Shown: positions 1-7,360 of the stretch, piece by piece
Layout: every line of letters starts with the position of its first letter
How positions within the stretch are numbered: the first letter of the stretch is position 1
Assembly (NCBI GenBank): GCA_023229505.1
Contig: JALNZD010000017.1
Location: forward strand, 10,695 to 74,694
Direction of reading: 5' to 3'
Origin: Bacteroidales bacterium
GTDB taxonomy: Bacteria; Bacteroidota; Bacteroidia; Bacteroidales; JAGOPY01
Length of the DNA stretch: 64,000 nt
The notes under the pieces: model-generated
The model's database searches: none
What the model was told of the DNA's origin: nothing
Seen by the model: only the letters and a program-made list of their open reading frames with translations
Made by a program: the position numbers and the translations under genes

Positions 1-2068
1 TATTGACCGGGTTCGGATGGAAAAGCAGATCTGTCTTTCCGGGTATGATAATACCGTCATTGATACCTACACCATTTACCATGACCTCCAGGTCATCGAT
101 AAACATGCCTTCTTCTTCTATATAACTATCACTTTTAAACCGGAATCGGATAATTACATTGGTTTCATTGATGTAATTGTCCAGGGGGTAGGTTTTCAGT
201 TCCCAGGTATTCAGGTTGCCTGTATAGCTTGCCAATTGGTCCCAGTCTGTTCCATTGGTTGAAACTTCTAAGAACATATAATCATAATCGCTTTCTATCT
301 GGTAACGGGTCCAGTAAGAAACCTGGGCAGAAGTAGCCCCCGTAAAATTCAGTGCCCTGAGGGTGCAGGGCGAGTCCATATCTGCCTGGTAATCACCGGC
401 GGGGCTTTCAGTTAAAGCATTGCTTGATGAATGAAAAATCCCGCTTTGTAATCCCCATGAGTATGCCATGATCCAATAGGGGGCGCCAGTCTCAAAGTCA
501 TCGAAGAAAGGCAGGGAGATAGGAGGCATGGGGATGACCGTAACCAGGTTTGAGGGACCGGATTCTTCGCCGGAATTTAGGAAAACAGCAGTAACATAAT
601 AGGAGTAGGGTGTGCCGTTTTCTACTTCAGTATCGATATAAGCTGCTTCCACGGAGGTTGCATAAGGTGCCGGGTCGGCATTACGGAAAATATTGTAATG
701 ATCCACGCTGTCAACAGCATCCCATTCAAGGCTGACTTCCGAATCACCGGACATTGCAACCAGGTTAGTGGGGGCCTGGAGCTCATCGGCCATTGAGGCA
801 ACGCTGGCGATAGTGGCCTGGACGAATGTATCGTGCTGTTCAAAGTTATTCACACTTGGCCCGATGGTATCGCCGGAGGTGTGGATATAAGGGCTGTAAT
901 TCTGGGAGTCTTCAAAGGGGAAAATACCCTGGTAGCCGGCATTGTTGAAGGAAGTATGGTCGCTGTCGCCACCGGAAAGCGCACCGTTGAAAATCTGAAA
1001 GTCAGGCAGGTATATGGCACAGACATCTTTGTAGAATTGTTTCAGCTCATTTGCTGATACCGGGCCAATGATATCGGTATGAATCACATCACCCGGTTGC
1101 AGGTAACCAGCCATATCGATATTAAAATAGCCGAGGATATTCATGCCATTGCCCGCAGCTTCAGAGGCCCATGCTTCACTTCCGTAAAGGCCGTACTCTT
1201 CACCGCTCCAGGTTGCGAAGATAATGGACCGGTCGAACTGGTATTGGCTAAGGATACGGGCGGCTTCAAGAATTCCGGCAGTTCCGGTTGCATTGTCATC
1301 GGCGCCAGGCTCAGCGCTTCCGCCGGCATAAGAATCGTAATGCGCGCCCAGGACGACATATTCGTCAGGATATTTGGTGCCGGTAAGGGTGGCAATGACA
1401 TTATCGCTGGCCGGACCGCCGGGCATTGAAAAGTCATGAAGTTCAGCATCGAGTCCGTAAGACTGAAATTTACTGAGTATCCAATTCTGGGCAAGTATAC
1501 CGCCGGCTTTATAGGCATTTCGTGTCCCGTAATCCTGCAAGTGCTGAACGAACTGTTCCAGCGTGTCTGCATCCACCTGTGCGATCATAGTGAAAATGTC
1601 GTCCCTGGCATCCAGGCTGCCAGGTTTATAGTTGATTGTATTGGCGGGGAACCTGGCCGGGGCATTGGTAATTCGGATCATTCCCCCGTGAACGGCAGGA
1701 TATAATTGCGCTGCGTTTTGCTCATCTGCGGAAACGATGAGGAAATCAATTCCCTGGTGGAGGATTTTTGCAGTTTGAGTTACTGTCAGAATATAATTGC
1801 CTTTTTCCTGAGGGTCAAAATAGAGGATGAAATAATAAATACCTGCATCGGTCCAGGCTTTTTCGTCAAGAACGATACAACCTGCAGGTAATTGGGCATC
1901 CGTGCTCCCAATGACAATGTCATCATTGTAAAAATGGATCGTGAGGTCTTTCCGGCTGAAAGCATCTTTGGTTTGTTCGAGTGAGCCGGTTGGGATCAGA
2001 ACCAGTTGGGAAGCAATCGTGAACAGGCTGAACATCAGGCTGATCGTGAGTAGAGTAAATTTTTTCAT
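1..2068 (-). CDS. Secreted M28 family metallopeptidase with T9SS sorting domain (3' end outside window)
   Basis: An open frame of 689 codons runs from ATG at 2068 off the left edge. It starts with a signal peptide (MKKFTLLTISLMFSL). The M28 aminopeptidase/carboxypeptidase domain lies at about residues 185-420. Its di-zinc ligands are recognisable: H243 in HYDSY, D257/D258 in GADDNATG, E290/E291 in SGEEYG, D318 in NIDMAG and H371 in SDHTSF. A fibronectin type III module (about 435-520) and a jelly-roll MAM/CUB-like module (about 540-650) follow. The last visible residues (GINDGIIIPG...FHPNPVN) are the start of a T9SS type A sorting domain, so the protein is probably exported and anchored at the cell surface. 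The fold and metal-binding pattern are well established for M28; peptide substrate preference cannot be read from sequence. A -7 box lies just upstream. Confidence 0.9.
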   Translation of the reverse strand, partial: MKKFTLLTISLMFSLFTIASQLVLIPTGSLEQTKDAFSRKDLTIHFYNDDIVIGSTDAQLPAGCIVLDEKAWTDAGIYYFILYFDPQEKGNYILTVTQTAKILHQGIDFLIVSADEQNAAQLYPAVHGGMIRITNAPARFPANTINYKPGSLDARDDIFTMIAQVDADTLEQFVQHLQDYGTRNAYKAGGILAQNWILSKFQSYGLDAELHDFSMPGGPASDNVIATLTGTKYPDEYVVLGAHYDSYAGGSAEPGADDNATGTAGILEAARILSQYQFDRSIIFATWSGEEYGLYGSEAWASEAAGNGMNILGYFNIDMAGYLQPGDVIHTDIIGPVSANELKQFYKDVCAIYLPDFQIFNGALSGGDSDHTSFNNAGYQGIFPFEDSQNYSPYIHTSGDTIGPSVNNFEQHDTFVQATIASVASMADELQAPTNLVAMSGDSEVSLEWDAVDSVDHYNIFRNADPAPYATSVEAAYIDTEVENGTPYSYYVTAVFLNSGEESGPSNLVTVIPMPPISLPFFDDFETGAPYWIMAYSWGLQSGIFHSSSNALTESPAGDYQADMDSPCTLRALNFTGATSAQVSYWTRYQIESDYDYMFLEVSTNGTDWDQLASYTGNLNTWELKTYPLDNYINETNVIIRFRFKSDSYIEEEGMFIDDLEVMVNGVGINDGIIIPGKTDLLFHPNPVN

Positions 2069-2089
2069 GGTAGTGCTTTTAATGACTGG

Positions 2090-2097
2090 CAAAGGTA
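2090..2097 (-). promoter_or_regulatory. Bacteroidota -7 box of the M28 peptidase gene
   Basis: On the minus strand this reads TACCTTTG, an exact match to TAnnTTTG, 21 bases before the ATG at 2068. No clear -33 TTG is visible at the usual spacing. Confidence 0.55.
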
Positions 2098-2341
2098 GGG
2101 AAAAAGAGAGTAGATGCCAGTATGTAATTGAAGATGGACGATTTTTTCCTTTCTGACCTCAATACAGCCCTTGTAACGGGCGAAACCAAAGATAATTTTG
2201 AAAGCATTAGGAAATATGATTTAAATCGTTTAATTTTAATGACTGAAAATAGCCGGGTTAGATGACATTCACCGATGGAAAGTTTCAGATTTGGTTTGCC
2301 AGGCGTTATGGTTTAAATAAATAAATTAAAAATTAGAAATT

Positions 2342-2524
2342 ATGTCACTAATTACTGTTTTAATCGTTTTGATTATTGTCGGCGTTGTCTTATGGCTTAT
2401 CAATGCCTACATTCCAATGGATCACAAAATAAAAACAATACTCAACATTGTTGTTGTTATTGTTGTAATCTTATGGCTCCTGCGCGCATTTGGAGTTTAC
2501 GAATCTTTAAATCTGCGTTTGTAA
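2342..2524 (+). CDS. Thivi_2564-like small membrane protein
   Basis: A 60-residue protein consisting almost entirely of two hydrophobic helices (about residues 3-22 and 32-50) joined by a short polar loop containing NAYIPMDHKIK. That loop and the tail ILWLLRAFG match my recollection of a widespread family of tiny inner-membrane proteins of unknown role (the Thivi_2564 type). The start is preceded by an A-rich leader, usual in this group where Shine-Dalgarno sequences are weak. It stands alone, with no operon partner. Confidence 0.7.
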   Translation: MSLITVLIVLIIVGVVLWLINAYIPMDHKIKTILNIVVVIVVILWLLRAFGVYESLNLRL

Positions 2525-2571
2525 CGAGAATAGAGATATTACATCAGGCCCGGCTGGAACTTACAATCCAT

Positions 2572-2589
2572 ACCGAGTACTCGGGACAG
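2572..2589. repeat. Palindromic repeat unit, copy 1
   Basis: Contains the 12-base palindrome CCGAGTACTCGG followed by GACAG. An inverted near-copy lies at 3600-3616, and a related palindrome lies inside rnpB at 61033-61050. Confidence 0.6.
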
Positions 2590-2724
2590 AAATTTTTTTA
2601 GAAGAATAGCCGGTTTTGGCATTATTATGTTGTAATATCCTTTTTTCAAGGTTTTTGGTATAACCAATATAATAAGACCTATCAAGCAGACTTTATATGA
2701 TATAAACCCGGAAAGGCATAATTA

Positions 2725-2771
2725 ATAAAAAAAACCTCTGAAAAATCACTTCTTCAAAGGTGGGTTTTTTT
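2725..2771 (-). terminator. Probable intrinsic terminator of tRNA-Asp
   Basis: On the minus strand an 8-base stem (CCTTTGAA with TTCAGAGG, one mismatch; arms at 2753-2760 and 2735-2742) is followed by a run of T. It lies directly downstream of tRNA-Asp. Confidence 0.6.
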
Positions 2772-2774
2772 TAG

Positions 2775-2848
2775 CGGACTGGACGGGACTCGAACCCGCG
2801 ACCTCCTGCGTGACAGGCAGGCATTCTAACCAGCTGAACTACCAGTCC
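2775..2848 (-). tRNA. tRNA-Asp (GTC)
   Basis: A 74-base cloverleaf on the minus strand. The acceptor stem is GGACTGG (2848-2842) paired with CCAGTCC (2782-2776), with discriminator G at 2775. The anticodon loop CTGTCAC carries GTC, and the T arm contains GGTTCGAGTCC. The 3' CCA is not encoded. The D-arm and anticodon arm closely resemble E. coli tRNA-Asp. Confidence 0.96.
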
Positions 2849-2961
2849 GTATTATAAGAACAATTAAGGGTGCAAAAGTAAAACATTTTCTGACATACCC
2901 AACCCGCAGGCTCATTTTTTATGTATAAGCCTTTGTATTCTTATTGTAATCCTTAGTGCCA

Positions 2962-2991
2962 TTTGTGATTAATTGAAAATATCTAATTTTG
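2962..2991 (+). promoter_or_regulatory. Promoter of the DUF192 gene
   Basis: TTTG at 2962-2965, an 18-base spacer, and TAATTTTG at 2984-2991 match the Bacteroidota -33/-7 consensus. The TTG inside the -7 box is in frame with the gene and could be mistaken for its start codon. Confidence 0.7.
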
Positions 2992-3006
2992 GCAAAAATA
3001 CCTGCA

Positions 3007-3579
3007 ATGCCTGATAAAACTCCAATCAAAAAGGTGAATAAAAAAACAGCACGGAAGAAAATCAATTTGGTCCGGTTGCTCCTCATTTTCTTTGCAGTTA
3101 TAATTGCATTGTCATTCCTTTTATTCAGCATTTTTACACCAAAAAGGAACAAACCAACTGCCAGTCAATCTTTCTTCAATTCAAAATCAGCTCCTTCATT
3201 CAGAAAAGATGGCAGCCTCTCTATTTTTCTGACTAAAAACCCTTCCCCAATTATACTTGATATTGAAATTGCTGATAATGATCAAGAACGGATGCGTGGA
3301 CTGATGGATAGGCAAAATCTTCCCGACAATGCAGGTATGCTATTTGTCTTTTCTAATGATGAGCCAAGATCATTCTGGATGAAAAATACTTTTATATCCC
3401 TTGACATCATTTATATCAATTCCCGAAAAGAAATTGTCAGCATCCAAAAATATACACAGCCTAAATCAACTTATTCTATTCCTTCTGAAAAACCAGCTAG
3501 ATATGTTCTGGAAGTCAATGCCGGGTTCACAGATAAATATGGAATAAAGCCGGGTGATAAAATCGATTACTTTTATTGA
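3007..3579 (+). CDS. DUF192 family protein, membrane-anchored
   Basis: A 190-residue protein starting at ATG 3007. An upstream in-frame TTG at 2989 lies inside the -7 promoter box and was rejected. It has a basic N-terminus, one membrane segment at about residues 20-42, a short linker and a C-terminal DUF192 domain (about 70-190). The family signature appears in RMRGLMDR, GMLFVF and SFWMKNT, followed by LDIIYI and the YVLEVNAG region. DUF192 domains are small exported or membrane-tethered beta-barrel proteins of unresolved function, common in archaea and bacteria. It stands as a single gene with its own promoter. Confidence 0.88.
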   Translation: MPDKTPIKKVNKKTARKKINLVRLLLIFFAVIIALSFLLFSIFTPKRNKPTASQSFFNSKSAPSFRKDGSLSIFLTKNPSPIILDIEIADNDQERMRGLMDRQNLPDNAGMLFVFSNDEPRSFWMKNTFISLDIIYINSRKEIVSIQKYTQPKSTYSIPSEKPARYVLEVNAGFTDKYGIKPGDKIDYFY

Positions 3580-3584
3580 ATTAA

Positions 3585-3815
3585 TGCGGGTTAGAATGCC
3601 TGTCCCGAGTACCCGGAAAAATACTCGCCGATTTAATTGGACTTAAAACGCAAGGACAGGTGGGTGAAGGCATTGAAGCAGCAGAACAAGCATTACATAA
3701 CGAATTAGACTTGAATATTGACAAGACAGGTTCGACCTACTCAATTGATAGACATATTAAGATTGAAAAAATAAAAAACACTTTATATCGAGCAGACAGA
3801 GCTGCAGTTCAATAG
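3585..3815 (+). pseudogene. Coding remnant without a start codon
   Basis: Between stops at 3582-3584 and 3813-3815 one frame stays open for 76 sense codons and has protein-like composition (for example GQVGEGIEAAEQALHNELDL and the tail IKNTLYRADRAAVQ), but it has no ATG, GTG or TTG start. Its first part contains the palindromic repeat at 3600-3616, suggesting the 5' end was lost at that repeat. I do not recognise the family. Confidence 0.35.
3600..3616. repeat. Palindromic repeat unit, copy 2 (inverted)
   Basis: CTGTCCCGAGTACCCGG is the reverse complement of copy 1 (2572-2589) except for one base and the copy end. The two copies form an inverted repeat enclosing tRNA-Asp and the DUF192 gene. 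Confidence 0.55.
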
Positions 3816-3843
3816 TGAAAGTAAAATAGCCAACCTATCGCCA

Positions 3844-4527
3844 ATGCTAACAGCAAAGGAAATAAAATCAACAGCACAAGGTCTTGGTGCCGATCAATGC
3901 GGCATTGCCAATGCTGAGAGGTTTGATGGTGCGCCCGGCGGATTCCATCCCCGTGATATTTACGACAGGTGTAAATCCGTCGTGGTCTTTTTGAAACGGA
4001 TGCCCACCGACGTCATCAATGCTGAAAATCCAGTGGTCTATACCCATACCGCCCACATTCTTTACAATATGCTTGACAAGATCGGAATGAACCTTTGCTT
4101 TGCCTTGGAGAAACAGGGCATCCGCGCCGTTCCCGTTCCAACGGATGTTCCATATCTTCACTGGGATGCTGAAAACAAGCACGGGATGGGCATCATTTCG
4201 CTCCGCCATAGCGCATACAACGCTGGGCTGGGGATTCTGGGCAGGAACACCCTTCTGATAAACAGGGAGTTGGGTAATCTTGTTTACATTGGGGCTGTTC
4301 TGATCGATGCTGCTGCTGAGCCCGACCCCATCGTGGATGATTTCGAATGCCCACCAAATTGCAGGCTATGCCTTGAAGCCTGCCCTGTGCAGGCGTTGGA
4401 CGGTGTTACTGTAAGTCAGAAACGGTGCAGGGAGCATTCAACGTTTGAGCACCCAAGGGGCTGGGATATCTATACCTGCTCAAAATGCAGGCAGGTATGT
4501 TTATATAGTACTGATACGTTAATTTGA
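3844..4527 (+). CDS. QueG-like double-cluster 4Fe-4S protein
   Basis: A 227-residue soluble protein of the family related to epoxyqueuosine reductase (QueG) and reductive dehalogenases, but shorter than QueG (about 350-380). The N-terminal part (1-150) carries GADQCGIANAERF and the conserved SLRHSAYNAGLGILGRNTLL. The C-terminal part (170-222) has two ferredoxin-like cysteine clusters: CPPNCRLCLEACP, then C at CREHS and CSKCRQVC. It probably binds two 4Fe-4S clusters, and cobalamin binding is possible by homology. The substrate is unknown; the short length argues against true QueG. The gene ends abruptly after the last cysteine motif, so a slightly truncated C-terminus is possible. The nitroreductase-like gene follows 19 bases later, probably in one operon. 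Confidence 0.75.
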   Translation: MLTAKEIKSTAQGLGADQCGIANAERFDGAPGGFHPRDIYDRCKSVVVFLKRMPTDVINAENPVVYTHTAHILYNMLDKIGMNLCFALEKQGIRAVPVPTDVPYLHWDAENKHGMGIISLRHSAYNAGLGILGRNTLLINRELGNLVYIGAVLIDAAAEPDPIVDDFECPPNCRLCLEACPVQALDGVTVSQKRCREHSTFEHPRGWDIYTCSKCRQVCLYSTDTLI

Positions 4528-4546
4528 ACGTTATAAATAAACTGCT

Positions 4547-5188
4547 ATGAAAAAGATTATCGCTTACATCTGTTTCGCAATCATTGTAAATTCAATGGCT
4601 GCCCAAGAATCAAAGACCATCATCTTGAACCCGCCCGACACGACAAGGGGGTTGCCAGTTATGAAGGCTTTATCATTGCGGGCATCAAGTAGTGAATTTG
4701 ATACCACCAGTTTGAGTCTTCAGGATATGTCCGACCTGTTATGGGCTGCAAACGGTATCAACCGACCTGAGATTGGAAAGCGTACAGCCCCGTCAGCGAT
4801 GAATGCCCAAGATATTGATGTTTATGCCGTTATGAAATCTGGCGTTTATCTCTACAACGCAAATAAACATTGCCTTGATTTCAACATCGATGGGGATCAT
4901 AGGGCTTTGGTGGCGGGAAAACAGGAGAATTTCGCACAAGCCCCGTTTATTTGTCTTTTAGTATCCGATATTTCAAGGTTCTCCCGTGGGGAAGACTCAT
5001 TAAAATTGGTTTGGGCGGCAGAAGATGCTGGCATTGTATCTCAAAATATTTCAATTTTCTGCGCATCAGTCGGCTTTGCCACCAGACCACGGGCGACTAT
5101 GGATCAGGAAAAACTACGGGAAATTCTTAAACTAAAAGATTCGCAATATTTGATGCTAAATAACCCCGTATCATATAAAAGAGATTAG
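4547..5188 (+). CDS. SagB/ThcOx-type nitroreductase family protein, exported
   Basis: A 213-residue protein with a cleavable signal peptide (MKKIIAYICFAIIVNSMAAQ). The rest is a nitroreductase-like flavoprotein domain of the SagB/ThcOx group: SLRASSSEFDTTSLS (phosphate-binding Arg/Ser region), LWAANGINR, RTAPSAMNAQDIDVY and the C-terminal ALKL-type segment ending in the NPVSY region. Homologous exported versions are common in Bacteroidota and usually annotated as SagB-type dehydrogenases. Electron donor and substrate are unknown. The upstream Fe-S protein could be a redox partner, although that one has no export signal, so this is only a context-based guess. Confidence 0.8.
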   Translation: MKKIIAYICFAIIVNSMAAQESKTIILNPPDTTRGLPVMKALSLRASSSEFDTTSLSLQDMSDLLWAANGINRPEIGKRTAPSAMNAQDIDVYAVMKSGVYLYNANKHCLDFNIDGDHRALVAGKQENFAQAPFICLLVSDISRFSRGEDSLKLVWAAEDAGIVSQNISIFCASVGFATRPRATMDQEKLREILKLKDSQYLMLNNPVSYKRD

Positions 5189-6046
5189 CATAGCGACATT
5201 TACGACAGCCATAGGGAAGTTAATATCTTGGCTCCATCCTTCATCAAAACCCCTCTTAAAACGCATTAAAATGGGGCTAATTTGGCTCTTTACGGTCATA
5301 TTTCCCCGCTGATATTAATATCACGGCATCATTTGGGCGAAAGGGGCGGCTTGCATTCTTATTTACCGTTTACGCGAATTAGCCCACACATTCATATTCC
5401 AGCGTTTAAACCTTGTAAAAAGTTTATGAATGATTGTTTCCAGAATGGGTTGGGAACCTACTCTCCCTTAACAATTTGTACTTTAATCTTGTTTCGTCTG
5501 CCTTGCTTTCATCCAATATATAAACAATCGTTTTGCCATCGTCAAGGATTACAGGAAATTTCCCCAGTGTTGACCCCATTAATAGTTTTGCATCGGGGAT
5601 TTTCGATCGATTAAGTGCCAGATTCATCCTGTTTTCCCACTTGTCATTTTTCATCGTATGGATGTTTTATTAAAGAACATAAAATCAATTGTTTAATGTA
5701 AAAGGTACAAGGTACGGCTAATTTTAATCATTACTATGTTCATTGAAGTATTATTAATGAACGATGATGGGTTATTGCTTTCTTTATGCCAGTCAATGAG
5801 CCGTCAGACAGGCTTGACGGCCACATTGGGCACTACCGTCATCACCTATAGAATATCACCAGCCCCAGAACATTCTTGCGGCATTTCTTGCCGTAGAACT
5901 TATTTCGCATTTAACGGGCTATGGGGTTTTAATGGAACCCAGACCTTTTTACGAATTTTCAACTACATACCGCACAATATCATTTCATAAATAGTACTAT
6001 ATGCGGAGAAATAAGAATAGATTCTAAAAATTTGGGGGAAAGTCAA
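5189..6046. other. Gene-poor, probably decayed stretch
   Basis: Apart from the doubtful minus-strand reading frame at 5424-5654, no convincing coding signal is present on either strand. Frames are short and lack recognisable motifs. No insertion-sequence ends or stable RNA were recognised. Confidence 0.4.
5424..5654 (-). CDS. Possible small hypothetical protein
   Basis: A 76-residue frame with protein-like composition (rich in K, D, E and L) starting at ATG 5654. It includes a plausible beta segment, LGKFPVILDDGKTIVYILDE. There is no signal peptide, no membrane helix and no family I recognise. It lies alone in a gene-poor region, which weakens the call. Confidence 0.35.
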   Translation of the reverse strand: MKNDKWENRMNLALNRSKIPDAKLLMGSTLGKFPVILDDGKTIVYILDESKADETRLKYKLLRESRFPTHSGNNHS

Positions 6047-6193
6047 TTACTTGGCTTTATTGGGTTTCAATGGCGAATGGACGTCTTTTATATTTTTTTT
6101 AACATCAGATGCTTTTTCTGGTTTCCATATCGAACGGACGTCTTTTATAATTTTTTTAACACCAGTAATGATTTTACTTGTTTTCTTTTCCAT
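6047..6193 (-). CDS. Small basic protein with two internal repeats
   Basis: A 48-residue frame (ATG 6193, TAA 6047-6049). It contains two copies of a 19-residue unit: GVKKIIKDVRSIWKPEKAS and DVKKNIKDVHSPLKPNKAK. The corresponding DNA at 6132-6166 and 6075-6110 is about 85-90 percent identical, so the repeat arose by duplication. Lysine makes up roughly a quarter to a third of the protein; there is no signal peptide. A TATATTTG -7 box at 6255-6262 and an AGAAGAAA stretch lie upstream, supporting expression. The family is unknown; a nucleic-acid- or membrane-binding peptide is conceivable but unproven. Confidence 0.5.
   Translation of the reverse strand: MEKKTSKIITGVKKIIKDVRSIWKPEKASDVKKNIKDVHSPLKPNKAK
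6075..6166. repeat. Imperfect direct repeat inside the small ORF
   Basis: Two copies (6075-6110 and 6132-6166), 57 bases apart start to start, share GGACGTCTTTTATA and a following T-run with AACA(T/C)CAG. The spacing is a multiple of three, so the minus-strand frame reads through both. Confidence 0.75.
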
Positions 6194-6254
6194 AATTAAT
6201 AGATTTAAGTTAATAGGTCAAAAAGGAATTTTTTCTTCTTCAATCATTGTATTA

Positions 6255-6262
6255 CAAATATA
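6255..6262 (-). promoter_or_regulatory. -7 box upstream of the 48-residue protein
   Basis: TATATTTG on the minus strand matches TAnnTTTG, about 60 bases before the ATG at 6193. Confidence 0.4.
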
Positions 6263-6416
6263 GTACAATTCAAAATAAAATATGTCTTTACCCAGAATAT
6301 TATTCAGAGTTTGTTAATATATGTATAAACATATAAAAAGTCACCATCACAAAAATAAATATTACATCACACGAACAATGGCGGGGTGATGGCGGAACAA
6401 CTTCTATGATATATTA

Positions 6417-6447
6417 TTGAATTCCCGTTTTTTTGGTTGTAACTTTA
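6417..6447 (+). promoter_or_regulatory. Promoter-like element of the broken gene at 6472
   Basis: TTG at 6417-6419, a 20-base spacer and TAACTTTA at 6440-6447 fit the Bacteroidota promoter with one mismatch in the -7 box. An ATG follows 24 bases later. Confidence 0.45.
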
Positions 6448-6471
6448 CATACGATCAAGACAAACCAAAAA

Positions 6472-6841
6472 ATGCCACGCCTTACAAAAAACATACTCCG
6501 TTAATGATACAATTCTTTGCACACTTGCAGGGATAGAACATATCCAGTATTGGGCGATCACCGAAAACGATGATGATCTGATCCTTGAAACACAAGATTT
6601 GTGTGGCGCTACTGACATTTATAAAATTGAGTACGACAATTATCATTATGTTCTCTCAACAGATTATTTTTTCAGAACTTCCCGTTCGAACGTCATAGTA
6701 GCCGACATTAAATTGGTAAGTCCAAATACCACAATAACGCTTATAGGTTTTCAGTACAATGTTATCGACTCTATTCCCGCTTTGTACTTTAGGCTATTCG
6801 AAGGTGATAATCCGTGGGTTTTTTTCTTATACCGTCGCTAA
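6472..6841 (+). pseudogene. Frameshifted hypothetical gene
   Basis: ATG at 6472 opens MPRLTKNILR and stops at 6502-6504. The frame that continues as TYSVNDTILCTLAGIEHIQY...NPWVFFLYRR is open to the stop at 6841 but has no good start of its own. Joined by a single frameshift near 6495-6505 they would give a protein of about 125 residues. A promoter-like element lies correctly upstream. The family is not recognised. It could instead be a decayed fragment with no intact ancestor nearby. Confidence 0.4.
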
Positions 6842-6962
6842 ACATTGCCACCAATTTCACAGATTACTAAACTTATTTACAAATATTCCCGTCGATAAAA
6901 ATTTCACGGCGTTATTCGGCGGGGTAAAAAAGGAACCACCAACTTTTCCAACAAACCTTTGC

Positions 6963-7171
6963 ATCTACCCTGTACCCCCAAATGCGCATCCACAAATGGC
7001 TCCCACAATACATTCTGGGGGCAAATTCCGGTAAAGAATCACGGTCAATAGTTCGATTCAAATAAGCAATTTAATTTGGATTTAAAACCTTATCCGGCAG
7101 GTATATATTTAATAAAAATGGCAGGAAACGGCCTCACTCCTGTTTCCATGAAATATATCCTGCACAAATAA
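6963..7171 (+). pseudogene. Remnant of a T9SS type A sorting domain
   Basis: From about 7052 to the stop at 7169-7171 the frame reads FDSNKQFNLDLKPYPAGIYL followed by IKMAGNGLTPVSMKYILHK. This is the typical last third of a T9SS type A C-terminal domain (the L-x-x-Y/L-P-x-G-I-Y motif). In another frame about 90 bases upstream, IYPVPPN resembles the domain's opening IYPNP motif. The two parts are separated by a frameshift and stops, and no passenger protein remains, so this looks like the tail of a deleted secreted protein. Confidence 0.6.
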
Positions 7172-7276
7172 AGTTTTTCCCCGCTTCCCCGCTTCCCTGT
7201 TTCCCTGCAAAATACCCGATATCATCCAGGTTAAAAATATTTAATGTTTGATGTCGGACTGATCGATTTTCCCCTC

Positions 7277-7284
7277 TAACTTTA
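7277..7284 (+). promoter_or_regulatory. Possible -7 box upstream of the NhaD-like gene
   Basis: TAACTTTA, one mismatch from TAnnTTTG, lies 77 bases before the chosen ATG. A TTTG at 7247-7250 is slightly too far (26 bases). Confidence 0.35.
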
Positions 7285-7360
7285 CGCCCCATATTGGCAC
7301 AGAAAAAGGATCCGGAATTTACTTTTTTTGGACCATCCCTCAAAATCTAAATATAGTTTT

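Noticed and set aside
2919..3152. Minus-strand frame opposite the DUF192 start
   Set aside because: Overlaps the promoter and membrane segment of the better-supported plus-strand gene.
5736..5990. 84-residue plus-strand frame
   Set aside because: Amino-acid pattern lacks recognisable secondary structure or motifs and no ribosome-binding or promoter context was found.
6599..7034. Two overlapping plus-strand frames taken as intact genes
   Set aside because: The first lacks a proper start and joins the 6472 ATG only by a frameshift; the second mixes unrelated segments and ends in the sorting-domain remnant.
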